In this document: one piece after another, positions 1-8,112 of the stretch | Numbering within the stretch: position 1 is the first letter of the stretch | How the letters are laid out: every line of letters begins with the position of its first letter | Assembly (NCBI RefSeq): GCF_000445995.2 | Contig: NC_022080.4 | Span: forward strand, 1,798,001 to 1,862,000 | Source of the DNA: Geobacillus genomosp. 3 | Lineage (GTDB): Bacteria > Bacillota > Bacilli > Bacillales > Anoxybacillaceae | Direction: 5' to 3' | DNA length: 64,000 nt | Made by a program: the position numbers and the translations under genes | The notes under the pieces: generated by a model | What the model was told of the DNA's origin: nothing | The model's input: the letters and a program-made list of their open reading frames with translations, nothing else | Databases searched by the model: none

Positions 1-244
1 TCACCGTTTCGCCGGCAAACAGCCGAATGCCGTTTTGTTCGTACCATTCCCAACTGTTCAAGGTCATCTCCTCAATGGACGTATCCCCTTGCAGCACCGT
101 TGACAACAAAATCCGGTTATAGTTCGGGTGCGGCTCGCTGCCAAAAATCGTAATCTCAAACGCCTCGCGGTCAAGTTTTACGATCTCTTCGATGCAACGA
201 ACTCCCGCCATGCCGTTGCCGACTAACACGAGTTTTCGTTTCAT
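1..244 (-). CDS. Nitrite reductase [NAD(P)H] large subunit-like, 5' end (partial)
   Basis: Only the first 81 codons are in the window; the gene runs off the left edge. The protein opens with a Rossmann FAD/NAD(P)-binding motif (LVLVGNGMAG, residues 4-13), followed by PNYNRILLS and a WYEQNGIRL segment. This order is typical of NirB/NasD-type NADH-dependent nitrite reductases and related FAD-dependent oxidoreductases. That family transfers electrons from NAD(P)H to a sirohaem site reducing nitrite to ammonium in the cytoplasm. The sirohaem part is outside the window, so a stand-alone FAD oxidoreductase of the same family is possible. The start is the ATG at 244. Confidence 0.7.
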   Translation of the reverse strand, partial: MKRKLVLVGNGMAGVRCIEEIVKLDREAFEITIFGSEPHPNYNRILLSTVLQGDTSIEEMTLNSWEWYEQNGIRLFAGETV

Positions 245-598
245 GTCGCCATCCCTCCATCTTCGTCCAATCTCAAACCTTCCTGCGGTCAACGGCGCAG
301 CCATAGCCGGACCGTCATCACCATCAACTCCCACAGCCCGACCGCTCTTGCTCGCATCACCTTCGCATTCCCCCTTTGCCTTGGTTGTGCCTATCATATC
401 ACGTCGAAAATGGAGCCTGCATTCGTTTTGTTAATTGATATAACACGGTTTTAACAAAAAATATGAGCAAACAAGCCAAAACGAGGAACATCATATGTAT
501 TTATGTAACTTTTTATAACATCAGAATTTAGTAAAAAAGCGGCCTTCACCGATAGGGTCAAGACCGCTTCTCTCTGAGGATGACGGGTCGGAGGCTCG
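245..598. other. Intergenic region upstream of the nitrite reductase-like gene
   Basis: No convincing gene. It should hold the minus-strand promoter of the reductase gene in its AT-rich middle (about 430-535) and contains the terminator of the DnaA-N gene at 537-569. I could not assign a specific regulator box. Confidence 0.5.
537..569 (-). terminator. Rho-independent terminator of the DnaA-N-domain gene
   Basis: Read on the minus strand, an AAGCGG...CCGCTT stem extended by a CTT/AAG pairing is followed by a run of T. It lies about 30 nt after the stop codon at 599. Confidence 0.75.
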
Positions 599-1003
599 TC
601 AGTGGATTGGGCGGGACGCAAGCAGCTCATCGATGATGCGCGCGTACTGGTCAATGCGCTTCTCCAGTTCATCCATTTGCTGCTCAAGGCGGGTGATGTA
701 TTGGCGGAAAGTCATCGGGGCGCCGTATCGCTGTTCAAGCCGCTTTTCGATTTTCTGCCGCTCGCCATGGACCGAAACGAAGATGCGCATGTTGCGGCCA
801 AACACTTCGCGTACGGTTTCACTGATGAGTCCGCCATATGTTGTTTGCAGCCATTCGCATTGAATCTCATTTAGGCATTCGATGATGAGCCAATCCTCAT
901 CCACCGTCACCGCCGTCGACGCGAACCACGTGTCAAACGACGGGCCGGGCAGCTTTTGCGCAAGCTTCGTTTTCACTTGTCCCCACAGATGATGCTCCTT
1001 CAC
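599..1003 (-). CDS. DnaA N-terminal-domain-like small protein
   Basis: 134 aa. Residues 6-65 follow the pattern of DnaA domain I (W-x-x-V-K-x-x-L, then PSFDTWFAST, a hydrophobic strand LIIECLNEIQ, then EWLQTTYGGLI). Residues 90-128 are a charged helix, probably a coiled coil (EQQMDELEKRIDQYARII). The AAA+ and DNA-binding domains of DnaA are absent. DnaA domain I mediates self-association and binding of partners such as DnaB or SirA-type proteins, so a role in contacting the replication machinery is possible but is inference. Start is GTG at 1003, preceded by GGAGGTGAG. It lies 18 nt downstream of the thioesterase gene on the same strand and may be co-transcribed. Confidence 0.7.
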   Translation of the reverse strand: MKEHHLWGQVKTKLAQKLPGPSFDTWFASTAVTVDEDWLIIECLNEIQCEWLQTTYGGLISETVREVFGRNMRIFVSVHGERQKIEKRLEQRYGAPMTFRQYITRLEQQMDELEKRIDQYARIIDELLASRPIH

Positions 1004-1021
1004 GCACTCACCTCCTTTCGT

Positions 1022-1423
1022 CTACTTCACCGGCTGCCATCGATGTTCGTTCAATTTCGCCCGAATGTCATCCGGAATCGGCTCGGGCCGCCCGGTGTCA
1101 AAATTGAAGTTCACGTACACCGCCCGCCCTTTCGCACAGACCACACCGTTTTGATGAATTTCTTCATAAATCGTGAGGCTTGTGTTGCCGATGCGTTCAA
1201 TGCCCGTATACACGGTCACATCGTGTCCGTAATACATTTGGTTGACATAATCAACCTCCATGCGAATGATCACCATTCGCCAACGTTTGAATGACAAGTC
1301 AGGCGTAAATAGTTTAAAAATTTCATGCCGTCCCGCTTCAAACCAAACGGGCACGGTCGTATTGTTAATATGGCCGACGCCGTCGGTCTCCGACACGCGC
1401 GGTGTAATGATGGTCGTAAACAT
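1022..1423 (-). CDS. 4HBT-family acyl-CoA thioesterase (YbgC-like)
   Basis: 133 aa, the normal length for a single hotdog-fold thioesterase. The N-terminal motif ETDGVGHINNTTVPVWFEAGR (residues about 12-32) matches the 4-hydroxybenzoyl-CoA thioesterase signature D-x-x-G-H-x-N-N-x-x-x-x-x-W-F-E-x-x-R, with the catalytic acid early in the motif. The family hydrolyses acyl-CoA esters in the cytoplasm; the substrate cannot be read from sequence. An upstream GGAGGAGAACGG site supports the ATG at 1423. It forms a likely two-gene unit with the DnaA-N gene. Confidence 0.8.
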   Translation of the reverse strand: MFTTIITPRVSETDGVGHINNTTVPVWFEAGRHEIFKLFTPDLSFKRWRMVIIRMEVDYVNQMYYGHDVTVYTGIERIGNTSLTIYEEIHQNGVVCAKGRAVYVNFNFDTGRPEPIPDDIRAKLNEHRWQPVK

Positions 1424-1546
1424 CCGTTCTCCTCCTCAACAGCCAGCGAATCGTTCGGCGCATCGCCGTTTTGGTTTTGTCGAATTTAGGCGACATCTGT
1501 ATATGGATTCGCTTCAAAATGTGGAAATTCCTGCTTTGCCATCAAG

Positions 1547-1570
1547 AAAACGCAGGAAACGCTGCGTTTT
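1547..1570. terminator. Perfect hairpin, candidate second terminator
   Basis: Nine-base arms AAAACGCAG and CTGCGTTTT enclose a six-base loop. The T-rich arm ends give both strands a terminator look. It lies between the alcohol dehydrogenase terminator and the thioesterase gene. Confidence 0.5.
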
Positions 1571-1631
1571 AACCGAAAAAAGATGGACGCGGCGCCGGCA
1601 TCGGAAGTGGGCCATCCGTCCAACCACAAAG

Positions 1632-1665
1632 AACAAACAGGAGCGTAAAGCAGCCCCTGTTTGTT
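1632..1665 (-). terminator. Terminator of the iron alcohol dehydrogenase gene
   Basis: Ten-base perfect arms AACAAACAGG and CCTGTTTGTT lie directly after the stop codon at 1671. The T residues are partly inside the arm, so efficiency is uncertain. Confidence 0.6.
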
Positions 1666-1670
1666 TCTCC

Positions 1671-2858
1671 TCACCCTTTATCCGGTTCGACGTTCGTCCC
1701 CATAAACGCCGCTTGGTAAATCGCGCGGATGTCCTCTTCCAACAGCGGCATCGGGCTGCGGGCAAGCAGCCGTTTTTGCTTGGTGGCGTCTTTCGTCAGG
1801 CTTTCCAGCGCGCTTTCCGGAATGCCAAAACCGCCAAGTGTCTTCGGAATGCCGACATCGGCGACAATGCGCTCGAGCTCCCCGACGCATCGGTACGACG
1901 CTTCTTCTTCCGATAAAAAGCTTGAGTTGCCGCCAAGCGCGTTTAACATGTCCGCCATCCGCTTTTGGCAGCTTTGACGGATGTAACCCATCACATACGG
2001 CAAGAGCACGGCATTCGATTCGCCATGGGCGATATGAAACTGCCCGCCAAGCGGATACGCGAGCGCATGCACGCCGGCCACCCCGGCGTTGAAAAACGCC
2101 AACCCGGCCAGGTAGCTGCCGTTGGCCATATCGATGCGCGCCTGTTTGTCTGTTCCGTTTTCCACCGCTTTGCGCAATGAGCGGGCAATGAGACGCATCG
2201 CCTGAAGCGCCAAGCCGTCCGACGTCGGGCTTGCATTGACCGACACATACGCCTCGACCGCATGGGTGAGCGCATCAATCCCGGTCGCCGCCGTCACCCG
2301 CGGCGGAACGGAAACGGTCAGCTGCGGATCGACGATCGCCACATCGGCCAACAAATAGTCATGCGTCACAACATCTTTCGTCGTGTCTAGCGACAAGACG
2401 GAGATGTTCGTCACTTCCGAGCCAGTGCCGGATGTTGTCGGAATTAAAATTTTCGGCAGCCCTTTTTTCTCAAGTGTTCTCGTTCCCGTCAAGTTTAAAT
2501 AATCCGCGACCGGGCCTTCGTGCACGGCCAACACAGCGGCCAGCTTCGCCAAGTCCATCGCGCTGCCGCCGCCAACGCCGATGACAAGATCAAATTCTCC
2601 GTCGCGGGCAAACGCCACCGCCTTCTCCCCCGTCGCAAGCGGCGGCTCCGGCACGACATCGGTATACACATGCACGCTGTACCCTTCTTGTCGGAGCGGA
2701 GATGCGACTTGCTCGACGAGGCCGATTTTCTCCAATGCCGGATCCGTGATGACTAAAATATGTTTCGCCCCAAACCGCTTCACTTCCGGAACCAAATGCC
2801 TAAGCGCCCCCCAGCCGACATAGCTGAGCGGCGGGAAGACAATGCGGGATGCGGTCAT
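1671..2858 (-). CDS. Iron-containing alcohol dehydrogenase
   Basis: 395 aa, the usual size for the Fe-ADH (group III) family. Visible motifs are the NAD(P)-binding loop VIGVGGGSAMDLAK (about residue 92), the TTSGTGSEVT segment (about 138), metal-site helix GIDALTHAVEAYVS and the HGESNAVLLPYVM histidine segment. These enzymes interconvert aldehydes or ketones and alcohols with NAD(P)H and a divalent metal. The true substrate is not evident. I chose the ATG at 2858 because a GGGGGAGAGG site precedes it; an ATG seven codons upstream has no such site. It is followed by its own terminator and stands as a single gene. Confidence 0.88.
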   Translation of the reverse strand: MTASRIVFPPLSYVGWGALRHLVPEVKRFGAKHILVITDPALEKIGLVEQVASPLRQEGYSVHVYTDVVPEPPLATGEKAVAFARDGEFDLVIGVGGGSAMDLAKLAAVLAVHEGPVADYLNLTGTRTLEKKGLPKILIPTTSGTGSEVTNISVLSLDTTKDVVTHDYLLADVAIVDPQLTVSVPPRVTAATGIDALTHAVEAYVSVNASPTSDGLALQAMRLIARSLRKAVENGTDKQARIDMANGSYLAGLAFFNAGVAGVHALAYPLGGQFHIAHGESNAVLLPYVMGYIRQSCQKRMADMLNALGGNSSFLSEEEASYRCVGELERIVADVGIPKTLGGFGIPESALESLTKDATKQKRLLARSPMPLLEEDIRAIYQAAFMGTNVEPDKG

Positions 2859-2963
2859 CGTTTTTCCTCTCCCCCTCATGCAATGGTTTTGGCCCTCATA
2901 AGCACAACATCAAGAGTCTTCTCCAGGTTCGCCCAAGCCATACAGCTGCCGTGCAGGCGTTTG

Positions 2964-3989
2964 CTAAGCTTCCTCGAGCTCCCGCTTCAGCTCTTTGACG
3001 AGCTCCGCGGCCGGAAGTTCCCGCGCCAGCCGGTACCCTTTCCCGGCCCAAAGCGACATTCCTTCCGGATCGCCTGCCTTGGCGGCTGCGGCGCGCAGCG
3101 GTTTCGTCATATGGTGCACATGCGGATACGCCGCCGGCGCCAACGCGCGATATTCCGCCATAAACCGATTCGCAAGCCCGCGCGCCCACCGTCCCGTAAA
3201 CGTCCTTGTCACCTCCGTCTCCGTAAACCGCGGATCGGCAAGCGCCTGTTTATGGAGCGGATGCGCCCCGCTTTCCGGGCAGCGCAAAAACGCCGTCCCA
3301 AGCTGCACCGCGCTCGCCCCGGCTTTGAGCGCCGCCGCGATGCCGCGCCCGTCCATGATCCCGCCCGCCGCCACGAGCGGAATCCGAACCGCTGCACGAA
3401 CATCGGCCAACAGCGGGAACAGCCCGGCAGCTTCATCAGCCTCCAAGCCGTTGCCGAACGACGCCCGATGCCCGCCCGCTTCCGCCCCTTGCACGCAAAG
3501 CGCGTCCGCCCCGGCTTCAGCGGCCATGCAAGCTTCTTCCCTTGATGTCACCGTCACCATGACAAACGACCCGGCCCTTTGCAAGGCGGCGATCACCGCT
3601 TTGTCCGGACAGCCAAACGTAAAGCTGACGACCGGCACCCGTTCTTCAAGAAGCACATCAAGCTTTGCCTCCCAGTCGTCGTCATCCCATATCGGCTCGC
3701 CGACTGGCACCCCGAGCCGCCCGGCCTCGGCTTCGAGCACGGCGCGATAGCGTTCGAGCGCCTCCTCATCCACCGTTTTGTCCCCCGGCACAAACACATT
3801 CACCCCAAACGGCCGGTCCGTCAGCGTCCGCAGCTCGTGAATTTCCTTCCTCATAGCCTCCGCCGTCTTGTACCCGCCGGCCAAAAACCCAAGCCCGCCG
3901 GCGTTTGCCACCGCCGCCGCCAGCGCGGGCGTTGACACTCCGCCGGCCATCGGCGCCTGAATGATCGGGACGGGAAGTGTAGAGAACAT
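2964..3989 (-). CDS. Nitronate monooxygenase (2-nitropropane dioxygenase family)
   Basis: 341 aa, FMN-binding TIM-barrel of the NMO family. The start IIQAPMAGGVSTPALAAAV and the loops GFLAGGY, GAEAGGH, PLVAAGGI and AVQLGTAFL are the standard FMN-phosphate and active-site segments, with the histidine of GAEAGGHRA at about 183. The family oxidises alkyl nitronates such as propionate 3-nitronate and is thought to detoxify them. The ATG at 3989 has AGAGGG upstream and gives the canonical N-terminus; an ATG seven codons earlier is less likely. GC-rich codon use resembles the neighbouring core genes. Confidence 0.88.
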   Translation of the reverse strand: MFSTLPVPIIQAPMAGGVSTPALAAAVANAGGLGFLAGGYKTAEAMRKEIHELRTLTDRPFGVNVFVPGDKTVDEEALERYRAVLEAEAGRLGVPVGEPIWDDDDWEAKLDVLLEERVPVVSFTFGCPDKAVIAALQRAGSFVMVTVTSREEACMAAEAGADALCVQGAEAGGHRASFGNGLEADEAAGLFPLLADVRAAVRIPLVAAGGIMDGRGIAAALKAGASAVQLGTAFLRCPESGAHPLHKQALADPRFTETEVTRTFTGRWARGLANRFMAEYRALAPAAYPHVHHMTKPLRAAAAKAGDPEGMSLWAGKGYRLARELPAAELVKELKRELEEA

Positions 3990-4188
3990 GGCAATACCCT
4001 CTTTCTGCATTAGCGGTTGTCCTATCCTCGTTTACGGTTTCTTAACTCTTTCGCTTTTTACTCAAGAAATTCCTTCATCGTTGCGTATAGGAGCATTTTG
4101 ATTCTCCTACAAAGGGATGAAAAACTGATACGGCGAAGAAATAATTATGACCAAGTATGCTAAAATAAATATATAGGGAGGATAACCA

Positions 4189-5127
4189 ATGGGGGAAGGG
4201 ATGTCTATTGCCCATAATAATTATGACATCATTTTCCGCAGTATGACGGAACAGTTTAAAGAAAAAGCTCTCGATTTTTATGGTATACATGTTGCCCCAA
4301 TCGTTCGTGTTGAACCAACAGACCTGCCGATCATCGCTGTCAATGACCGAAGAATGGATTTCTTGTTTCTACTGGCCGATGATACGTACCTACATTTAGA
4401 GTTTCAAACAACGTTTCGGGAACATGACCTCGATCGATTTTTACAATATGATGTAAGTGCATATGAAAAATATAAAAAACCCATTCATACTGTGGTGATT
4501 TATAGTGCGAACGTCGACAATGCTCCTCGATCCAAAAACTATGGTTCTATCAAATACGAGACACAGACTGTCTTTATGAAAGACTATGACGGGGATCAAA
4601 TAATGCAGCAACTAAAAACCAAAATCGAAAACAACGAGGAACTAACAGAACGAGATGAGTTGAATCTTATCTTTTTACCCTTGATGAAAAGTACTGTAGA
4701 CTGTTCAGAACGAGCAATTGAGGCGGTAGAATTAGCCCAAAAGATTACAGATCCAGAAAAACAATTCCGCTTATTGTCAACGATTATTGCTGTGTCGGAC
4801 AAATTTATCGATGAGAAATACGTTGAAAGACTAATGGAGGCGATCAAAATGGTAAGAGTACTTCGGGAAATGGAAAAAAGAGCAGAGCTGAAAGGGAGAA
4901 TTTTTGAAAGCCAACAAGCCATCAAAAAATATATGAAAGCCCGGTATGGGGCAACGTCAAAAGAAATACAGGACAAAGTAGATACGATCACCGATTTGTA
5001 TATATTGACCCACCTGTTAGACGACATTTTCGAAGCTGAAACACGTGAAGAAATCGAACGACTAATCGACGAAGCGATCACAAAACAATTACAGATGAAC
5101 CAAAGCACAAAACAGCTGGGAAAATAA
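4189..5127 (+). CDS. Rpn-family (PD-(D/E)XK) putative nuclease/transposase-like protein
   Basis: 312 aa and the first plus-strand gene of the window. The N-terminal half has the PD-(D/E)XK layout of the Rpn/YhgA family: DFYG, then RRMDFLFLLAD with the acidic residue (about 54) and HLEFQTTF, giving the E-x-Q pair (about 70-73). A helical, charged C-terminal half follows. Rpn proteins are DNA endonucleases linked to recombination and often spread between genomes. Codon use is clearly more AT-rich than in the genes on both sides, which suggests transfer. GGGAGG lies seven bases before the ATG. No partner gene or inverted repeats mark it as part of an insertion sequence. Confidence 0.65.
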   Translation: MGEGMSIAHNNYDIIFRSMTEQFKEKALDFYGIHVAPIVRVEPTDLPIIAVNDRRMDFLFLLADDTYLHLEFQTTFREHDLDRFLQYDVSAYEKYKKPIHTVVIYSANVDNAPRSKNYGSIKYETQTVFMKDYDGDQIMQQLKTKIENNEELTERDELNLIFLPLMKSTVDCSERAIEAVELAQKITDPEKQFRLLSTIIAVSDKFIDEKYVERLMEAIKMVRVLREMEKRAELKGRIFESQQAIKKYMKARYGATSKEIQDKVDTITDLYILTHLLDDIFEAETREEIERLIDEAITKQLQMNQSTKQLGK

Positions 5128-5134
5128 AATGCTT

Positions 5135-5165
5135 CTCCCCCAACCCATCAGCCGGTTTGGGGGAG
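5135..5165 (-). terminator. Terminator of xylAB
   Basis: Nine-base arms CTCCCCCAA/TTGGGGGAG are followed on the minus strand by GCATTTTATTTT. It sits just after the xylB stop and between convergent genes. Confidence 0.75.
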
Positions 5166-5170
5166 AGGAG

Positions 5171-6670
5171 TCACGGCCGAAACGCCTTTAACCGTTTCGC
5201 CAGCTCTTTTGTATGCGGATATACTTGGCGATAAATCGCAAACAGTTCTTTGTATTTCGCCGCCGCATCCGGCCGCGGTTCGACGACGGCTTCGACTTGT
5301 TTGAACACATCGGCGCACTGTTTGAGCGACTCGAACCAACCGACGCCGCACGCGGCGATCATCGCGGCGCCCAGCCCTGGCCCTTGTTCGTTTTTCAGCT
5401 TCTCGACCGGGAGGCCGAAAATATCGGCTTGGATTTGCAGCCACTCGGCGCTTTTCGCCCCGCCGCCGATCGAGACGACCGAGTCGATCGTTTTGCCGCT
5501 CGCTTTGATGATCTCCACCGACTCGTTGAGCGAGAACGTAATCCCTTCCATAACCGCGCGGGCAAAATCCCATTTCGTCTGCCGCGAATCAACGCCGATA
5601 AACGACCCGCGAATATCGGCATCGGCATAAGGCGTCCGCTCGCCAACCAAATACGGCGTAAACAACAACCCGTTTGCGCCGACCGGCGATGCAGCGGCGC
5701 GCTGGACGATCTCGGCAAACGGCACATCCTCGGCAAACGTCCGCTTCCACCAGTCAAAACTGTAGCCCGCTGCCAGCGTCACCCCCATAATGTAGTAGGC
5801 GCTCGGTTCAGCGTGGTTGAAGTAATGCACTTTTCCAGCGAAGTCTTTTTCCCCGCTTTGTTCATAGGCCAGCACGACGCCGGACGTGCCGATGCTTGAC
5901 AACATGCGGCCTTCCGCCAAAATGCCGGCGCCAATTGCGCCGCACGCGTTGTCCGCCCCGCCGGCGAACACCTTCACCGATGCCGGCAGCCCGGTCTGCT
6001 CAGCCACCTCCGGACGGAGCGTCCCGACGCATGCCGTCGCCTCAACCAACGGCGGGCAAAGCGAAAGATCGACGCCAACCGCTTGGGCGATCGCCTCGCT
6101 CCACGTTTTCGTTTCAATATCAAACAGCAGCGTCCCCGCCGCGTCAGACACATCCATGGCCATGTGTCCGGTCAAACGGAAGCGGACATAATCTTTCGGC
6201 AACAAAAACACCCGCGCCCGCTCGTACAGCTCCGGCTCGTGCCGTTTCACCCAAAGAAGCTTCGGCAAGGTGAATCCTTCAAGCGCTTCATTTTTGGCAA
6301 TCGACAGCAGCCGATCGCGGCCGACCTTTTCTTCAATGTCCCGGCACTCTTCCGTCGTGCGGGTGTCATTCCACAAAATCGCATTGCGCACCACATTTCC
6401 ATCGCCATCAAGCAGCACGAGCCCGTGCATTTGTCCGGAAAAACTCAAGCCGACGATCGACTCCGGGGAAACGCCCGCCGTCTCCCACACGCGGCGCAGC
6501 GCGATGATCGTTTTCTCCACCCAATCGTCCGGGCGCTGCTCGCTATAGCCGGAATGCGGCTGGTAGAGGGGATAGGACTCGGTCCATTCCCCTCTCACCT
6601 CGCCGTGTTGGTCGACAAGCAGCACTTTGACGGCACTCGTTCCTAAATCAACGCCAATGACGTACGCCAA
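5171..6670 (-). CDS. xylB: Xylulokinase
   Basis: 499 aa FGGY-family kinase. The N-terminus GVDLGTSAVKVLLVD is the phosphate-1 ATPase motif, SGQMHGLVLLD and the DTRT segment are typical of xylulokinase, and SIGGGAKSAEW (about 420) is the FGGY signature region. It phosphorylates D-xylulose made by XylA, feeding the pentose-phosphate pathway in the cytoplasm. It starts 14 nt downstream of xylA on the same strand with a GAGGGATG-like site and ends in a strong terminator, so xylAB is a two-gene operon. The operator and catabolite site before xylA should control it. Confidence 0.95.
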   Translation of the reverse strand: MAYVIGVDLGTSAVKVLLVDQHGEVRGEWTESYPLYQPHSGYSEQRPDDWVEKTIIALRRVWETAGVSPESIVGLSFSGQMHGLVLLDGDGNVVRNAILWNDTRTTEECRDIEEKVGRDRLLSIAKNEALEGFTLPKLLWVKRHEPELYERARVFLLPKDYVRFRLTGHMAMDVSDAAGTLLFDIETKTWSEAIAQAVGVDLSLCPPLVEATACVGTLRPEVAEQTGLPASVKVFAGGADNACGAIGAGILAEGRMLSSIGTSGVVLAYEQSGEKDFAGKVHYFNHAEPSAYYIMGVTLAAGYSFDWWKRTFAEDVPFAEIVQRAAASPVGANGLLFTPYLVGERTPYADADIRGSFIGVDSRQTKWDFARAVMEGITFSLNESVEIIKASGKTIDSVVSIGGGAKSAEWLQIQADIFGLPVEKLKNEQGPGLGAAMIAACGVGWFESLKQCADVFKQVEAVVEPRPDAAAKYKELFAIYRQVYPHTKELAKRLKAFRP

Positions 6671-6684
6671 CGTTCATCCCTCTT

Positions 6685-8022
6685 TCACGAACGGGATACG
6701 CTCGGCACGCTGACTTCCAACAAATATTGGTTGAGCAGCGTTTTCAAGCGCTCAAGACGGCCGGACGTATTGCGAATGTCACCGAGCTGCAGCGCATATT
6801 CTTCAAGCTTTTTGAAATCGGCCGTTCCGTCGACGATTTCGCGGCCAATGCCTTCCGTATAGCTTTTGTACCGCTCCTCGATGAACTGTTCAAACACGCG
6901 GTCTTCCAACAAGCGGTGCGCGACTTTCAACCCGATCGCAAAGCTGTCCATCCCGGCGATATGGGCGTAGAACAAATCTTCCGGTTCAAACGAGCCTCTC
7001 CGCACTTTCGCATCAAAGTTCAAGCCGCCGCGCCCAAGGCCGCCGTTTTGCAAAATTTCATACATCGCCAACGTCGTCGCATACAAATCCGTCGGGAACT
7101 CATCCGTATCCCAGCCAAGCAGCGTATCGCCCTGGTTGGCGTCAACCGAGCCAAGCATGCCATGAATGCGGGCGACGCGCAGCTCATGTTCAAACGTATG
7201 CCCGGCCAATGTCGCATGGTTCGCTTCGATATTGAATTTGAAATGATCTTTCAACCCGTACGTCTGCAAAAATGCCAACGCCGTTGCGACATCAAAATCG
7301 TATTGATGCTTCGTCGGCTCTTTCGGCTTCGGCTCGATCAAAAACTGGCCGTCAAAGCCGATTTCTTTCGCATAATCAACCGCCATATGGAAGAAACGGG
7401 CCAAGTTGTCAAGTTCGAGCTTCATATCCGTATTCAAGAGCGTCTCATATCCTTCCCGACCGCCCCAAAACACATAGTTTTCCGCCCCGAGCCGTTTGGC
7501 GATCTCGAGTCCTTTTTTCACTTTTGCCGCCGCATAAGCGAACACATCGGCGTTGCACGACGTCGCCGCCCCATGAACGAAGCGCGGATGGCTGAACAAG
7601 TTCGCCGTATTCCACAGCAGCTTCGTTTTGCTTGTTTTCATGTACTCTTCAATCATATCAACAATTTCATCTAAGTTTTTGTACGTCTCGCTGAGCGTTT
7701 CCCCTTCCGGCGCAATGTCGACGTCATGGAAGCAGAAAAATGGAACATTCAGCTTTTCAAACAGCTCAAACGCCGCCTCCACGCGCGCCTTGGCCAAGTC
7801 CATGCCGCTATATTTGTCCCACGGACGAATCATATTGCCGACGCCAAACGGATCCGACCCGTCCCCGGTAAACGTATGCCAATACGCCACCGAAAAGCGC
7901 AAATGCTCCTCCATCGTTTTGCCGCCGACTTTTTCATCCGGATTATAAAACTTAAACGCCAACGGATTGCGCGACTCCGGTCCTTCATATGGAATAGTGC
8001 CGATATTCGGGAAATATGCCAT
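6685..8022 (-). CDS. xylA: Xylose isomerase
   Basis: 445 aa, the length of group-II xylose isomerases. Signature segments are [12 protein letters not shown] with the catalytic histidine at 99 and aspartate at 102, [26 protein letters not shown] and [17 protein letters not shown], which hold the metal ligands. It converts D-xylose to D-xylulose using two divalent metals. The ATG at 8022 is preceded by GGGGGACTTGAA and gives the canonical MAYFPNI start; an upstream in-frame ATG at 8067 overlaps the cre-like site and is rejected. A xylO-like operator (8086-8104) and cre-like site (8067-8080) lie upstream. Confidence 0.96.
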   Translation of the reverse strand: MAYFPNIGTIPYEGPESRNPLAFKFYNPDEKVGGKTMEEHLRFSVAYWHTFTGDGSDPFGVGNMIRPWDKYSGMDLAKARVEAAFELFEKLNVPFFCFHDVDIAPEGETLSETYKNLDEIVDMIEEYMKTSKTKLLWNTANLFSHPRFVHGAATSCNADVFAYAAAKVKKGLEIAKRLGAENYVFWGGREGYETLLNTDMKLELDNLARFFHMAVDYAKEIGFDGQFLIEPKPKEPTKHQYDFDVATALAFLQTYGLKDHFKFNIEANHATLAGHTFEHELRVARIHGMLGSVDANQGDTLLGWDTDEFPTDLYATTLAMYEILQNGGLGRGGLNFDAKVRRGSFEPEDLFYAHIAGMDSFAIGLKVAHRLLEDRVFEQFIEERYKSYTEGIGREIVDGTADFKKLEEYALQLGDIRNTSGRLERLKTLLNQYLLEVSVPSVSRS

Positions 8023-8066
8023 TTCAAGTCCCCCTTCATAAGCGAGAGTGATTTGCTTCAGTTTCA

Positions 8067-8080
8067 TTATAACGCTTTCA
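8067..8080 (-). promoter_or_regulatory. cre-like CcpA site before xylA
   Basis: The minus strand reads TGAAAGCGTTATAA, one mismatch from the cre consensus TGWAANCGNTNWCA. It sits between the xylO-like operator and the xylA start, as expected for carbon catabolite repression. Confidence 0.65.
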
Positions 8081-8085
8081 TGTTT

Positions 8086-8104
8086 GTTTGTCTATCATAT
8101 AAAC
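8086..8104 (-). promoter_or_regulatory. xylO-like XylR operator before xylA
   Basis: GTTTGT-N7-ATAAAC, one mismatch from the B. subtilis-type xylO half-sites GTTTGT-N7-ACAAAC, followed by AAAG as at other sites in this window. An overlapping repeat TTTGTTT...AAACAAA (8083-8107) strengthens the dyad. It lies between the xynB3 stop and xylA. Confidence 0.7.
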
Positions 8105-8112
8105 AAAGTTTC

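Noticed and set aside
1486..1674. 62-codon minus-strand frame before the thioesterase gene
   Set aside because: It runs through two hairpins, has no good ribosome site and shows no family features.
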